A DNA stretch of 64,000 bases from Flavobacterium ovatum (GTDB lineage: Bacteria > Bacteroidota > Bacteroidia > Flavobacteriales > Flavobacteriaceae). Numbering within the stretch: position 1 is the first letter of the stretch; each line of letters begins with the position of its first letter. The stretch lies in the NCBI RefSeq assembly GCF_040703125.1, contig NZ_CP160035.1, forward strand, positions 3,396,001-3,460,000, in the 5' to 3' direction. A program made the position numbers and the translations under genes. Shown one piece after another: positions 34,666-48,100 of the stretch. The notes beneath the pieces were generated by a model. That model had not been told where the DNA came from. It saw nothing but the letters and a program-made list of their open reading frames with translations, and made no database searches.

Positions 34666-35407
34666 TTTTTATTTTTTTAAAGAAAAAACGAATCTTAGAC
34701 ACTTTCTTCGATGCAAAATTACAACTGATGATGATTTATAATAGAACATCAAAGGGTTTTACACCTTACCAGTGTATACATCTGTGTACATACCTATGAT
34801 AAATTTCTAATTTTAACTCCGCAAAAGTAGTTAATTTGAATTAATTTACCCAGACTGAATACCAAATAAAAAAAACGTGTTACTGAACTGTTATGTTCTT
34901 AATTATAACCCTTTATAGAATGCTTTATAAATATTGGGGTAATTACAAATTAACCAGGTGAAAAATTTGACACTAGTTTTATATTAAAAAAACGTATAAA
35001 AAGCTTCCCAGCTCCTAACGTATTACTTCAATTTTCGCAAGCTATTTTGATAGTCAAGAAAATAGAGTTACAATGTTTAATACAGGCTTTTCTTAATAAA
35101 TTACTCAACCTCAAATAAATCGTATTTTCATACTTTATAAACCTTTTCCATCAGTGTGGTAAATTCTTTCTTCATCGAAAAAAAATATTTATTATAATCT
35201 TTAAAGAAAGATTTATTAATCGCTCTCAATTTTGTCATAAATATTTAAATGCTAATGATTTAGAATACAATTGAAGTTATAATGAAGTTTTTTTTAACAT
35301 TACTTTTTTTTAAAAAAAACATTGAACTGATTCAACAAAGGGTTCGTTTCATTTTTTCGATAGCAAAAAAACCACTGTCAATCGATTACTTCTATCAATT
35401 AATTTAG
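34666..35407. other. gene-poor AT-rich stretch
   Basis: No convincing ORF, RNA or mobile element on either strand. Very AT-rich, with poly-A/T runs. It is the left part of the 1.6-kb gap between the transaldolase gene and the giant adhesin gene. Confidence 0.5.
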
Positions 35408-35540
35408 ATGAATCAACTATATCTTCAGTTACAAATTATAATATAAAAGACATAACAATCATAAATTGTTTTATTGAAAAACATGATAAAATCTTATATT
35501 TTAAAGAATATACTACTAGTTTATTTAGAATATAAAATAA
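35408..35540 (+). repeat. upstream copy of the adhesin leader (133 bp, diverged)
   Basis: Aligns over its whole length with 36050-36183, the leader directly before the giant adhesin ATG: both start ATGAATCAACT, share CATAACAAyCAyAA, TTTTATTrAAAAA and end CTAsTAGTTTATTT plus an A/T-rich tail. The copy at 35408 no longer leads into an ORF. Confidence 0.65.
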
Positions 35541-35954
35541 ACCCTAATAACACTATATTTTATAGTATACATTACAAAAAAACCTTCCATAAGCGTAAGA
35601 TTAAACCTTATTTTACACTCAAAAACACACTTAATCTATTTTATCTGCACTTAATCGGGTTTTTTTTATGCGTTATGTTAAAATTTAATTTACATTTGAA
35701 CATTAAAAATGCAGCATATAAATACTCCTTTTTTTATTTAAAATGTTAAAAATTTTAATATTCTGATTCGTATTAATCAAAGATTAACACTAAAAGAGAC
35801 TTTTAACAACTTATAAGTAAGACAAAATAGTCATTTAACGAGTATTTAGGTTGTTTAAAGATAAAATTAATTTAAAAAGCACAATGTTTATAAATTAGTT
35901 AAATAAATTAAATTTTAGAGTTCTTAAAAAAATAGAATTAAAAAATATCTAAGT

Positions 35955-36023
35955 ATGAAAACAAAAATTACTCTTTTATTACAGAATCTTATAGTTCTGT
36001 TATTTTCACCAGTAAACAGCTAG
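35955..36023 (+). pseudogene. signal-peptide remnant of a second adhesin-like gene
   Basis: A 22-codon ORF, MKTKITLLLQNLIVLLFSPV plus NS, then TAG. It looks like the first half of a signal peptide similar to that of the giant adhesin (MKKITFIRFLAFLILLFSTT). It lies between the two leader copies. I read it as the start of a lost paralogue; it could also be chance or a tiny leader peptide. Confidence 0.35.
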
Positions 36024-36049
36024 CAGACAATTCCTTTTATTAACAAATA

Positions 36050-36183
36050 ATGAATCAACTGCTTGTTATATATAGATTGAAATGCAAAAAACATAACAAC
36101 CACAAGTCTTTTTTATTAAAAAATAGTATTAAACCTAATATTTTAAGAGGTTCGTTACTAGTTTATTTAAATAATAAAATATT
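36050..36183 (+). promoter_or_regulatory. leader of the giant adhesin gene (duplicated element, copy 2)
   Basis: The 134 bp immediately before the ATG at 36184, conserved with 35408-35540. Conservation between otherwise diverged copies suggests a promoter or 5' UTR role. No clean TTG/TAnnTTTG pair was found. Confidence 0.4.
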
Positions 36184-39100
36184 ATGAAAAAAATTACTTT
36201 TATTCGATTTTTAGCTTTTCTAATATTGTTGTTTTCAACAACAATTGGTTTTTCACAAACTGTATTTTCAGGCACTCCTGCTTTAGTAGACGCATGTGTT
36301 TTGGGAAGTAATGATTGTACAACGAATGCCGTGACTATTGGTGAAGTTTACTTAGGGGACGCTAGCGGTACAGCAATTACTGCTTGTACTTTTGGAACTA
36401 CTTTGTCAGATGTTTATATCTGGGTAAATGTTTTAAGTTCTACTAAAGAAAACATGTATATTCAATTCGATTTATATAAAAACAACGTTAAAATTGATTT
36501 TAATGGAGCAAATTATTTAGGTAGCAAAAAAATAGGTATAGGTAATGTTGGTGTTTTCTCACCTGGAAAATATAGAATTTTTGCGGTACCGAGTTATACT
36601 TGTGGACAAACTTTAGAAATTAAGAATTTATTGATGTCTTGGCAAACTAATGATAAATCCCCTCCTGGTTGTCATACTCAAAATTCAATGTGTAGTAGAG
36701 AGCTATTAACATCTACAATAATTGTAAACACGCCTATATTTACTAATTTCACAATAAATAAAGTATGTAATGGTGGAACTTTTCAAGAAGTTACTTATAC
36801 AGACTCAACTACTGGAGGTGTTACAAATAACGTTTATGCATGGTCTTTCCCTAATGCTACGACTATTTCTCCATCCAATTTGTCAACAAGTGGACCATAC
36901 ACCGTGACTTATTCTTCTGCTGGTCCACATAGCGCAAGTTTAACGGTTTCACATCCAACAAATGTGGTAAGTCCAAACACTAAAACAATTAATGATATAA
37001 ATTTAGCATTGTGTTGTACTACACCAGTAATTTCAAATAAAACGGCAACGATTTGTTCCGGAACTGCATTTAGTGTCAACCCAACAACAGCCGGTAGTGA
37101 TATAGTTCCAACTGGAACAACTTATACTTGGTCAACTCCTGTAAGTAGTCCTTCAGGAGCAATAACTGGTGGGTCTTCTCAAAGTACTGGTGCTGTTGGT
37201 CCTATTAGTCAAGCTTTAACAAATACAACAAATAGTGCTGCTACATTAAATTACACAGTAACACCAAAATCTGGTAGTTGTATTGGAAGTACATTTACAG
37301 TTATAGTAACTGTAAACCCTAAACCAACAGTTTCCAATACAGCTACAAAAACTATATGTAGCGGAAAGAGTTCAGACATTTCATTGACAGCATCCACAGC
37401 AAGTAATTTTACTTGGACATTAGGAACTAACACAGGAAATATTACTGGAGCTTCTGCTGGTTCAGGGGCAACAATTAATCAAACTCTAACAAACCCTAGT
37501 AGTTCAGCTGTAGGATCGATAGAATACATCGTAACCCCTACTTCTACTACTGGAACTTGTACAGGAAGTCCTTTTACTATTACAGTAACTGTTAATACTG
37601 CGCTTATTTTAGGATCGAGTAGTTCAACAAATGTAACTTGTTTTGGATTATCAAATGGAACAGTAACTGCGGGTACAGTAACAGGTGCGGTAGGAACAGT
37701 AAATTATTCTTGGAAAAATGCTACAAATACTGAAGTTGGAATTACGGCATCAGTTTCTAGTCTTCCTGCAGGTACTTACACCTTGACAATAACTGATCAA
37801 TGTACAAGTAAAACTGCAAGTTCTGTTACCATATCTCAACCCATTGCTGTAGCTCTTAACGTAGCGTCTACTAATGTTTCTTGTAACGGTCTTGCCGATG
37901 GAACGATAACCGTTTCTGGGGTTAGCGCTGGCGCAACTACAACTATTAAATTAGACAATACAGGGGCTGACTTAAGTGCTCAAACTGCTTTTGGTCCTGG
38001 TACTTATACCATTACCGCTACTGCTGCTAATGGAAATAATAATGGTAATTGTACGGCTTCGAAAACAGTTACCATATCTCAACCCATTGCTGTAGCTCTT
38101 AACGTAGCGTCTACTAATGTTTCTTGTAACGGTCTTGCCGATGGAACGATAACCGTTTCTGGGGTTAGTGCTGGCGCAACTACAACTATTAAATTAGACA
38201 ATACAGGGGCTGACTTAAGTGCTCAAACTGCTTTTGGTCCTGGTACTTATACCATTACCGCTACTGCTGCTAATGGAAATACTAGCGGAAATTGTACGGC
38301 TTCGAAAACAGTTACCATATCTCAACCCATTGCTGTAGCTCTTAACGTAGCGTCTACTAATGTTTCTTGTAACGGTCTTGCCGATGGAACGATAACCGTT
38401 TCTGGGGTTAGCGCTGGCGCAACTACAACTATTAAATTAGACAATACAGGGGCTGACTTAAGTGCTCAAACTGCTTTTGGTCCTGGTACTTATACCATTA
38501 CCGCTACTGCTGCTAATGGAAATAATAATGGTAATTGTACGGCTTCGAAAACAGTTACCATATCTCAACCCATTGCTGTAGCTCTTAACGTAGCGTCTAC
38601 TAATGTTTCTTGTAACGGTCTTGCCGATGGAACGATAACCGTTTCTGGGGTTAGCGCTGGCGCAACTACAACTATTAAATTAGACAATACAGGGGCTGAC
38701 TTAAGTGCTCAAACTGCTTTTGGTCCTGGTACTTATACCATTACCGCTACTGCTGCTAATGGAAATACTAGCGGAAATTGTACGGCTTCGAAAACAGTTA
38801 CCATATCTCAACCCATTGCTGTAGCTCTTAACGTAGCGTCTACTAATGTTTCTTGTAACGGTCTTGCCGATGGAACGATAACCGTTTCTGGGGTTAGCGC
38901 TGGCGCAACTACAACTATTAAATTAGACAATACAGGGGCTGACTTAAGTGCTCAAACTGCTTTTGGTCCTGGTACTTATACCATTACCGCTACTGCTGCT
39001 AATGGAAATACTAGCGGAAATTGTACGGCTTCGAAAACAGTTACCATATCTCAACCCATTGCTGTAGCTCTTAACGTAGCGTCTACTAATGTTTCTTGTA

Positions 39101-42100
39101 ACGGTCTTGCCGATGGAACGATAACCGTTTCTGGGGTTAGTGCTGGCGCAACTACAACTATTAAATTAGACAATACAGGGGCTGACTTAAGTGCTCAAAC
39201 TGCTTTTGGTCCTGGTACTTATACCATTACCGCTACTGCTGCTAATGGAAATACTAGCGGAAATTGTACGGCTTCGAAAACAGTTACCATATCTCAACCC
39301 ATTGCTGTAGCTCTTAACGTAGCGTCTACTAATGTTTCTTGTAACGGTCTTGCCGATGGAACGATAACCGTTTCTGGGGTTAGCGCTGGCGCAACTACAA
39401 CTATTAAATTAGACAATACAGGGGCTGACTTAAGTGCTCAAACTGCTTTTGGTCCTGGTACTTATACCATTACCGCTACTGCTGCTAATGGAAATAATAA
39501 TGGTAATTGTACGGCTTCGAAAACAGTTACCATATCTCAACCCATTGCTGTAGCTCTTAACGTAGCGTCTACTAATGTTTCTTGTAACGGTCTTGCCGAT
39601 GGAACGATAACCGTTTCTGGGGTTAGCGCTGGCGCAACTACAACTATTAAATTAGACAATACAGGGGCTGACTTAAGTGCTCAAACTGCTTTTGGTCCTG
39701 GTACTTATACCATTACCGCTACTGCTGCTAATGGAAATACTAGCGGAAATTGTACGGCTTCGAAAACAGTTACCATATCTCAACCCATTGCTGTAGCTCT
39801 TAACGTAGCGTCTACTAATGTTTCTTGTAACGGTCTTGCCGATGGAACGATAACCGTTTCTGGGGTTAGCGCTGGCGCAACTACAACTATTAAATTAGAC
39901 AATACAGGGGCTGACTTAAGTGCTCAAACTGCTTTTGGTCCTGGTACTTATACCATTACTGCTACTGCTGCTAATGGAAATACTAGCGGAAATTGTACGG
40001 CTTCGAAAACAGTTACCATATCTCAACCCATTGCTGTAGCTCTTAACGTAGCGTCTACTAATGTTTCTTGTAACGGTCTTGCCGATGGAACGATAACCGT
40101 TTCTGGGGTTAGTGCTGGCGCAACTACAACTATTAAATTAGACAATACAGGGGCTGACTTAAGTGCTCAAACTGCTTTTGGTCCTGGTACTTATACCATT
40201 ACCGCTACTGCTGCTAATGGAAATACTAGCGGAAATTGTACGGCTTCGAAAACAGTTACCATATCTCAACCCATTGCTGTAGCTCTTAACGTAGCGTCTA
40301 CTAATGTTTCTTGTAACGGTCTTGCCGATGGAACGATAACCGTTTCTGGGGTTAGCGCTGGCGCAACTACAACTATTAAATTAGACAATACAGGGGCTGA
40401 CTTAAGTGCTCAAACTGCTTTTGGTCCTGGTACTTATACCATTACTGCTACTGCTGCTAATGGAAATACTAGCGGAAATTGTACGGCTTCGAAAACAGTT
40501 ACCATATCTCAACCCATTGCTGTAGCTCTTAACGTAGCGTCTACTAATGTTTCTTGTAACGGTCTTGCCGATGGAACGATAACCGTTTCTGGGGTTAGCG
40601 CTGGCGCAACTACAACTATTAAATTAGACAATACAGGGGCTGACTTAAGTGCTCAAACTGCTTTTGGTCCTGGTACTTATACCATTACTGCTACTGCTGC
40701 TAATGGAAATACTAGCGGAAATTGTACGGCTTCGAAAACAGTTACCATATCTCAACCCATTGCTGTAGCTCTTAACGTAGCGTCTACTAATGTTTCTTGT
40801 AACGGTCTTGCCGATGGAACGATAACCGTTTCTGGGGTTAGCGCTGGCGCAACTACAACTATTAAATTAGACAATACAGGGGCTGACTTAAGTGCTCAAA
40901 CTGCTTTTGGTCCTGGTACTTATACCATTACCGCTACTGCTGCTAATGGAAATACTAGCGGAAATTGTACGGCTTCGAAAACAGTTACCATATCTCAACC
41001 CATTGCTGTAGCTCTTAACGTAGCGTCTACTAATGTTTCTTGTAACGGTCTTGCCGATGGAACGATAACCGTTTCTGGGGTTAGCGCTGGCGCAACTACA
41101 ACTATTAAATTAGACAATACAGGGGCTGACTTAAGTGCTCAAACTGCTTTTGGTCCTGGTACTTATACCATTACCGCTACTGCTGCTAATGGAAATACTA
41201 GCGGAAATTGTACGGCTTCGAAAACAGTTACCATATCTCAACCCATTGCTGTAGCTCTTAACGTAGCGTCTACTAATGTTTCTTGTAACGGTCTTGCCGA
41301 TGGAACGATAACCGTTTCTGGGGTTAGCGCTGGCGCAACTACAACTATTAAATTAGACAATACAGGGGCTGACTTAAGTGCTCAAACTGCTTTTGGTCCT
41401 GGTACTTATACCATTACTGCTACTGCTGCTAATGGAAATACTAGCGGAAATTGTACGGCTTCGAAAACAGTTACCATATCTCAACCCATTGCTGTAGCTC
41501 TTAACGTAGCGTCTACTAATGTTTCTTGTAACGGTCTTGCCGATGGAACGATAACCGTTTCTGGGGTTAGTGCTGGCGCAACTACAACTATTAAATTAGA
41601 CAATACAGGGGCTGACTTAAGTGCTCAAACTGCTTTTGGTCCTGGTACTTATACCATTACCGCTACTGCTGCTAATGGAAATACTAGCGGAAATTGTACG
41701 GCTTCGAAAACAGTTACCATATCTCAACCCATTGCTGTAGCTCTTAACGTAGCGTCTACTAATGTTTCTTGTAACGGTCTTGCCGATGGAACGATAACCG
41801 TTTCTGGGGTTAGCGCTGGCGCAACTACAACTATTAAATTAGACAATACAGGGGCTGACTTAAGTGCTCAAACTGCTTTTGGTCCTGGTACTTATACCAT
41901 TACCGCTACTGCTGCTAATGGAAATACTAATGGTAATTGTACGGCTTCGAAAACAGTTACCATATCTCAACCCATTGCTGTAGCTCTTAACGTAGCGTCT
42001 ACTAATGTTTTTTGTAACGGTCTTGCCGATGGAACGATAACCGTTTCTGGGGTTAGCGCTGGCGCAACTACAACTATTAAATTAGACAATACAGGGGCTG

Positions 42101-45100
42101 ACTTAAGTGCTCAAACTGCTTTTGGTCCTGGTACTTATACCATTACCGCTACTGCTGCTAATGGAAATACTAGCGGAAATTGTACGGCTTCGAAAACAGT
42201 TACCATATCTCAACCCATTGCTGTAGCTCTTAACGTAGCGTCTACTAATGTTTCTTGTAACGGTCTTGCCGATGGAACGATAACCGTTTCTGGGGTTAGC
42301 GCTGGCGCAACTACAACTATTAAATTAGACAATACAGGGGCTGACTTAAGTGCTCAAACTGCTTTTGGTCCTGGTACTTATACCATTACCGCTACTGCTG
42401 CTAATGGAAATACTAGCGGAAATTGTACGGCTTCGAAAACAGTTACCATATCTCAACCCATTGCTGTAGCTCTTAACGTAGCGTCTACTAATGTTTCTTG
42501 TAACGGTCTTGCCGATGGAACGATAACCGTTTCTGGGGTTAGCGCTGGCGCAACTACAACTATTAAATTAGACAATACAGGGGCTGACTTAAGTGCTCAA
42601 ACTGCTTTTGGTCCTGGTACTTATACCATTACTGCTACTGCTGCTAATGGAAATACTAGCGGAAATTGTACGGCTTCGAAAACAGTTACCATATCTCAAC
42701 CCATTGCTGTAGCTCTTAACGTAGCGTCTACTAATGTTTCTTGTAACGGTCTTGCCGATGGAACGATAACCGTTTCTGGGGTTAGTGCTGGCGCAACTAC
42801 AACTATTAAATTAGACAATACAGGGGCTGACTTAAGTGCTCAAACTGCTTTTGGTCCTGGTACTTATACCATTACCGCTACTGCTGCTAATGGAAATACT
42901 AGCGGAAATTGTACGGCTTCGAAAACAGTTACCATATCTCAACCCATTGCTGTAGCTCTTAACGTAGCGTCTACTAATGTTTCTTGTAACGGTCTTGCCG
43001 ATGGAACGATAACCGTTTCTGGGGTTAGCGCTGGCGCAACTACAACTATTAAATTAGACAATACAGGGGCTGACTTAAGTGCTCAAACTGCTTTTGGTCC
43101 TGGTACTTATACCATTACTGCTACTGCTGCTAATGGAAATACTAGCGGAAATTGTACGGCTTCGAAAACAGTTACCATATCTCAACCCATTGCTGTAGCT
43201 CTTAACGTAGCGTCTACTAATGTTTCTTGTAACGGTCTTGCCGATGGAACGATAACCGTTTCTGGGGTTAGTGCTGGCGCAACTACAACTATTAAATTAG
43301 ACAATACAGGGGCTGACTTAAGTGCTCAAACTGCTTTTGGTCCTGGTACTTATACCATTACCGCTACTGCTGCTAATGGAAATACTAGCGGAAATTGTAC
43401 GGCTTCGAAAACAGTTACCATATCTCAACCCATTGCTGTAGCTCTTAACGTAGCGTCTACTAATGTTTCTTGTAACGGTCTTGCCGATGGAACGATAACC
43501 GTTTCTGGGGTTAGCGCTGGCGCAACTACAACTATTAAATTAGACAATACAGGGGCTGACTTAAGTGCTCAAACTGCTTTTGGTCCTGGTACTTATACCA
43601 TTACCGCTACTGCTGCTAATGGAAATACTAATGGTAATTGTACGGCTTCGAAAACAGTTACCATATCTCAACCCATTGCTGTAGCTCTTAACGTAGCGTC
43701 TACTAATGTTTTTTGTAACGGTCTTGCCGATGGAACGATAACCGTTTCTGGGGTTAGCGCTGGCGCAACTACAACTATTAAATTAGACAATACAGGGGCT
43801 GACTTAAGTGCTCAAACTGCTTTTGGTCCTGGTACTTATACCATTACCGCTACTGCTGCTAATGGAAATACTAGCGGAAATTGTACGGCTTCGAAAACAG
43901 TTACCATATCTCAACCCATTGCTGTAGCTCTTAACGTAGCGTCTACTAATGTTTCTTGTAACGGTCTTGCCGATGGAACGATAACCGTTTCTGGGGTTAG
44001 TGCTGGCGCAACTACAACTATTAAATTAGACAATACAGGGGCTGACTTAAGTGCTCAAACTGCTTTTGGTCCTGGTACTTATACCATTACCGCTACTGCT
44101 GCTAATGGAAATACTAGCGGAAATTGTACGGCTTCGAAAACAGTTACCATATCTCAACCCATTGCTGTAGCTCTTAACGTAGCGTCTACTAATGTTTCTT
44201 GTAACGGTCTTGCCGATGGAACGATAACCGTTTCTGGGGTTAGCGCTGGCGCAACTACAACTATTAAATTAGACAATACAGGGGCTGACTTAAGTGCTCA
44301 AACTGCTTTTGGTCCTGGTACTTATACCATTACCGCTACTGCTGCTAATGGAAATACTAGCGGAAATTGTACGGCTTCGAAAACAGTTACCATATCTCAA
44401 CCCATTGCTGTAGCTCTTAACGTAGCGTCTACTAATGTTTCTTGTAACGGTCTTGCCGATGGAACGATAACCGTTTCTGGGGTTAGCGCTGGCGCAACTA
44501 CAACTATTAAATTAGACAATACAGGGGCTGACTTAAGTGCTCAAACTGCTTTTGGTCCTGGTACTTATACCATTACTGCTACTGCTGCTAATGGAAATAC
44601 TAGCGGAAATTGTACGGCTTCGAAAACAGTTACCATATCTCAACCCATTGCTGTAGCTCTTAACGTAGCGTCTACTAATGTTTCTTGTAACGGTCTTGCC
44701 GATGGAACGATAACCGTTTCTGGGGTTAGTGCTGGCGCAACTACAACTATTAAATTAGACAATACAGGGGCTGACTTAAGTGCTCAAACTGCTTTTGGTC
44801 CTGGTACTTATACCATTACCGCTACTGCTGCTAATGGAAATACTAGCGGAAATTGTACGGCTTCGAAAACAGTTACCATATCTCAACCCATTGCTGTAGC
44901 TCTTAACGTAGCGTCTACTAATGTTTCTTGTAACGGTCTTGCCGATGGAACGATAACCGTTTCTGGGGTTAGCGCTGGCGCAACTACAACTATTAAATTA
45001 GACAATACAGGGGCTGACTTAAGTGCTCAAACTGCTTTTGGTCCTGGTACTTATACCATTACTGCTACTGCTGCTAATGGAAATACTAGCGGAAATTGTA

Positions 45101-48100
45101 CGGCTTCGAAAACAGTTACCATATCTCAACCCATTGCTGTAGCTCTTAACGTAGCGTCTACTAATGTTTCTTGTAACGGTCTTGCCGATGGAACGATAAC
45201 CGTTTCTGGGGTTAGCGCTGGCGCAACTACAACTATTAAATTAGACAATACAGGGGCTGACTTAAGTGCTCAAACTGCTTTTGGTCCTGGTACTTATACC
45301 ATTACTGCTACTGCTGCTAATGGAAATACTAGCGGAAATTGTACGGCTTCGAAAACAGTTACCATATCTCAACCCATTGCTGTAGCTCTTAACGTAGCGT
45401 CTACTAATGTTTCTTGTAACGGTCTTGCCGATGGAACGATAACCGTTTCTGGGGTTAGCGCTGGCGCAACTACAACTATTAAATTAGACAATACAGGGGC
45501 TGACTTAAGTGCTCAAACTGCTTTTGGTCCTGGTACTTATACCATTACCGCTACTGCTGCTAATGGAAATACTAGCGGAAATTGTACGGCTTCGAAAACA
45601 GTTACCATATCTCAACCCATTGCTGTAGCTCTTAACGTAGCGTCTACTAATGTTTTTTGTAACGGTCTTGCCGATGGAACGATAACCGTTTCTGGGGTTA
45701 GCGCTGGCGCAACTACAACTATTAAATTAGACAATACAGGGGCTGACTTAAGTGCTCAAACTGCTTTTGGTCCTGGTACTTATACCATTACCGCTACTGC
45801 TGCTAATGGAAATACTAATGGTAATTGTACGGCTTCGAAAACAGTTACCATATCTCAACCCATTGCTGTAGCTCTTAACGTAGCGTCTACTAATGTTTCT
45901 TGTAACGGTCTTGCCGATGGAACGATAACCGTTTCTGGGGTTAGCGCTGGCGCAACTACAACTATTAAATTAGACAATACAGGGGCTGACTTAAGTGCTC
46001 AAACTGCTTTTGGTCCTGGTACTTATACCATTACCGCTACTGCTGCTAATGGAAATAATAATGGTAATTGTACGGCTTCGAAAACAGTTACCATATCTCA
46101 ACCCATTGCTGTAGCTCTTAACGTAGCGTCTACTAATGTTTCTTGTAACGGTCTTGCCGATGGAACGATAACCGTTTCTGGGGTTAGCGCTGGCGCAACT
46201 ACAACTATTAAATTAGACAATACAGGGGCTGACTTAAGTGCTCAAACTGCTTTTGGTCCTGGTACTTATACCATTACCGCTACTGCTGCTAATGGAAATA
46301 CTAGCGGAAATTGTACGGCTTCGAAAACAGTTACCATATCTCAACCCATTGCTGTAGCTCTTAACGTAGCGTCTACTAATGTTTTTTGTAACGGTCTTGC
46401 CGATGGAACGATAACCGTTTCTGGGGTTAGCGCTGGCGCAACTACAACTATTAAATTAGACAATACAGGGGCTGACTTAAGTGCTCAAACTGCTTTTGGT
46501 CCTGGTACTTATACCATTACCGCTACTGCTGCTAATGGAAATACTAATGGTAATTGTACGGCTTCGAAAACAGTTACCATATCTCAACCCATTGCTGTAG
46601 CTCTTAACGTAGCGTCTACTAATGTTTCTTGTAACGGTCTTGCCGATGGAACGATAACCGTTTCTGGGGTTAGCGCTGGCGCAACTACAACTATTAAATT
46701 AGACAATACAGGGGCTGACTTAAGTGCTCAAACTGCTTTTGGTCCTGGTACTTATACCATTACCGCTACTGCTGCTAATGGAAATAATAATGGTAATTGT
46801 ACGGCTTCGAAAACAGTTACCATATCTCAACCCATTGCTGTAGCTCTTAACGTAGCGTCTACTAATGTTTCTTGTAACGGTCTTGCCGATGGAACGATAA
46901 CCGTTTCTGGGGTTAGCGCTGGCGCAACTACAACTATTAAATTAGACAATACAGGGGCTGACTTAAGTGCTCAAACTGCTTTTGGTCCTGGTACTTATAC
47001 CATTACTGCTACTGCTGCTAATGGAAATACTAGCGGAAATTGTACGGCTTCGAAAACAGTTACCATATCTCAACCTGAAATTGCTGTCTCTGTAAGCGGA
47101 GTTGCTACTAATGCTTCTTGCTTTGGACTAGCAGATGGTTCGATTGCAGTAACCAATAGTGCTGGTTCGACTGTAGTGATTACAAATGCTGCTAACGAAG
47201 TAGTTGCTAATACAGAATTAGTTGCTGGTACTTACACCCTAACGGCTACTACAGCTGGTGGAAACCAAGGACAAAATTGTACAGCTACTGCTCAAGTAAC
47301 CATATCTCAACCTGAAATCGCTGTCTCTGTAAGCGGAGTTGCTACTAATGCTTCTTGCTTTGGACTAGCGGATGGTTCGATTGCAGTAACCAATAGTGCT
47401 GGTTCGACTGTAGTGATTACAAATGCTGCTAACGTAGTAGTTAATAATACAGGATTACTTGCAGGTACTTATACCCTAACAGCTATTGCTGATGGTGGTA
47501 ATACAGATCAAAAATGTACGGCTACCGCTCAAGTAACAATATCTCAACCTTCTGCCACACTAAGTGCCAGTGTAATTATTAAAAACAATAATAATTGTAT
47601 AGGATGTAGTAATGGTGCTATTAACCTAACAGTACTAGGTGGAACAACACCTTATTCATACACATGGTCTAATGGAGCTATAACTGAAGATATTGCTTCT
47701 TTACCTAAAGGTAAATACGATGTTGAAATTAAAGACAAAAATGGATGTACTGTGAATTATTCTTATTTCGTTACTGAATCTGGAATTGAAATTCTTAAAG
47801 ATGCAGTATATGAAGACAGTAATAATGATGGTAAAACTAATATTGGAGATAAAATTGTGTATAACTTTATTGTGAAAAATACAGGAAATGTAACTTTAAC
47901 TAGTGTAAAGGTAACTGACAATAAAGCGACTGTTAGTGGAGGACCTATCGCTTCTCTTGAAGCAGGGGCTTCAGATAACACAACTTTTACAGCTACACAT
48001 GCTATCACTCAAGAAGATATTAACGCTGGAATATTTTACAATTTAGCATTAGCAAATGGTATTGACACTGAAGGGGTTCCAGTAACAGCTACATCTACAG

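Noticed and set aside
34740..34800. TGTATACA/TGTACA-like palindromes as operators
   Set aside because: Short, AT-rich and unrelated to a nearby start codon; expected by chance.
35474..35749. 91-codon plus-strand ORF
   Set aside because: Extremely AT-rich, starts inside the duplicated leader, no homology pattern; chance ORF.
37831..47064. CRISPR-like periodicity
   Set aside because: The period is 243 bp, there are no unique spacers, and the array is an open reading frame.
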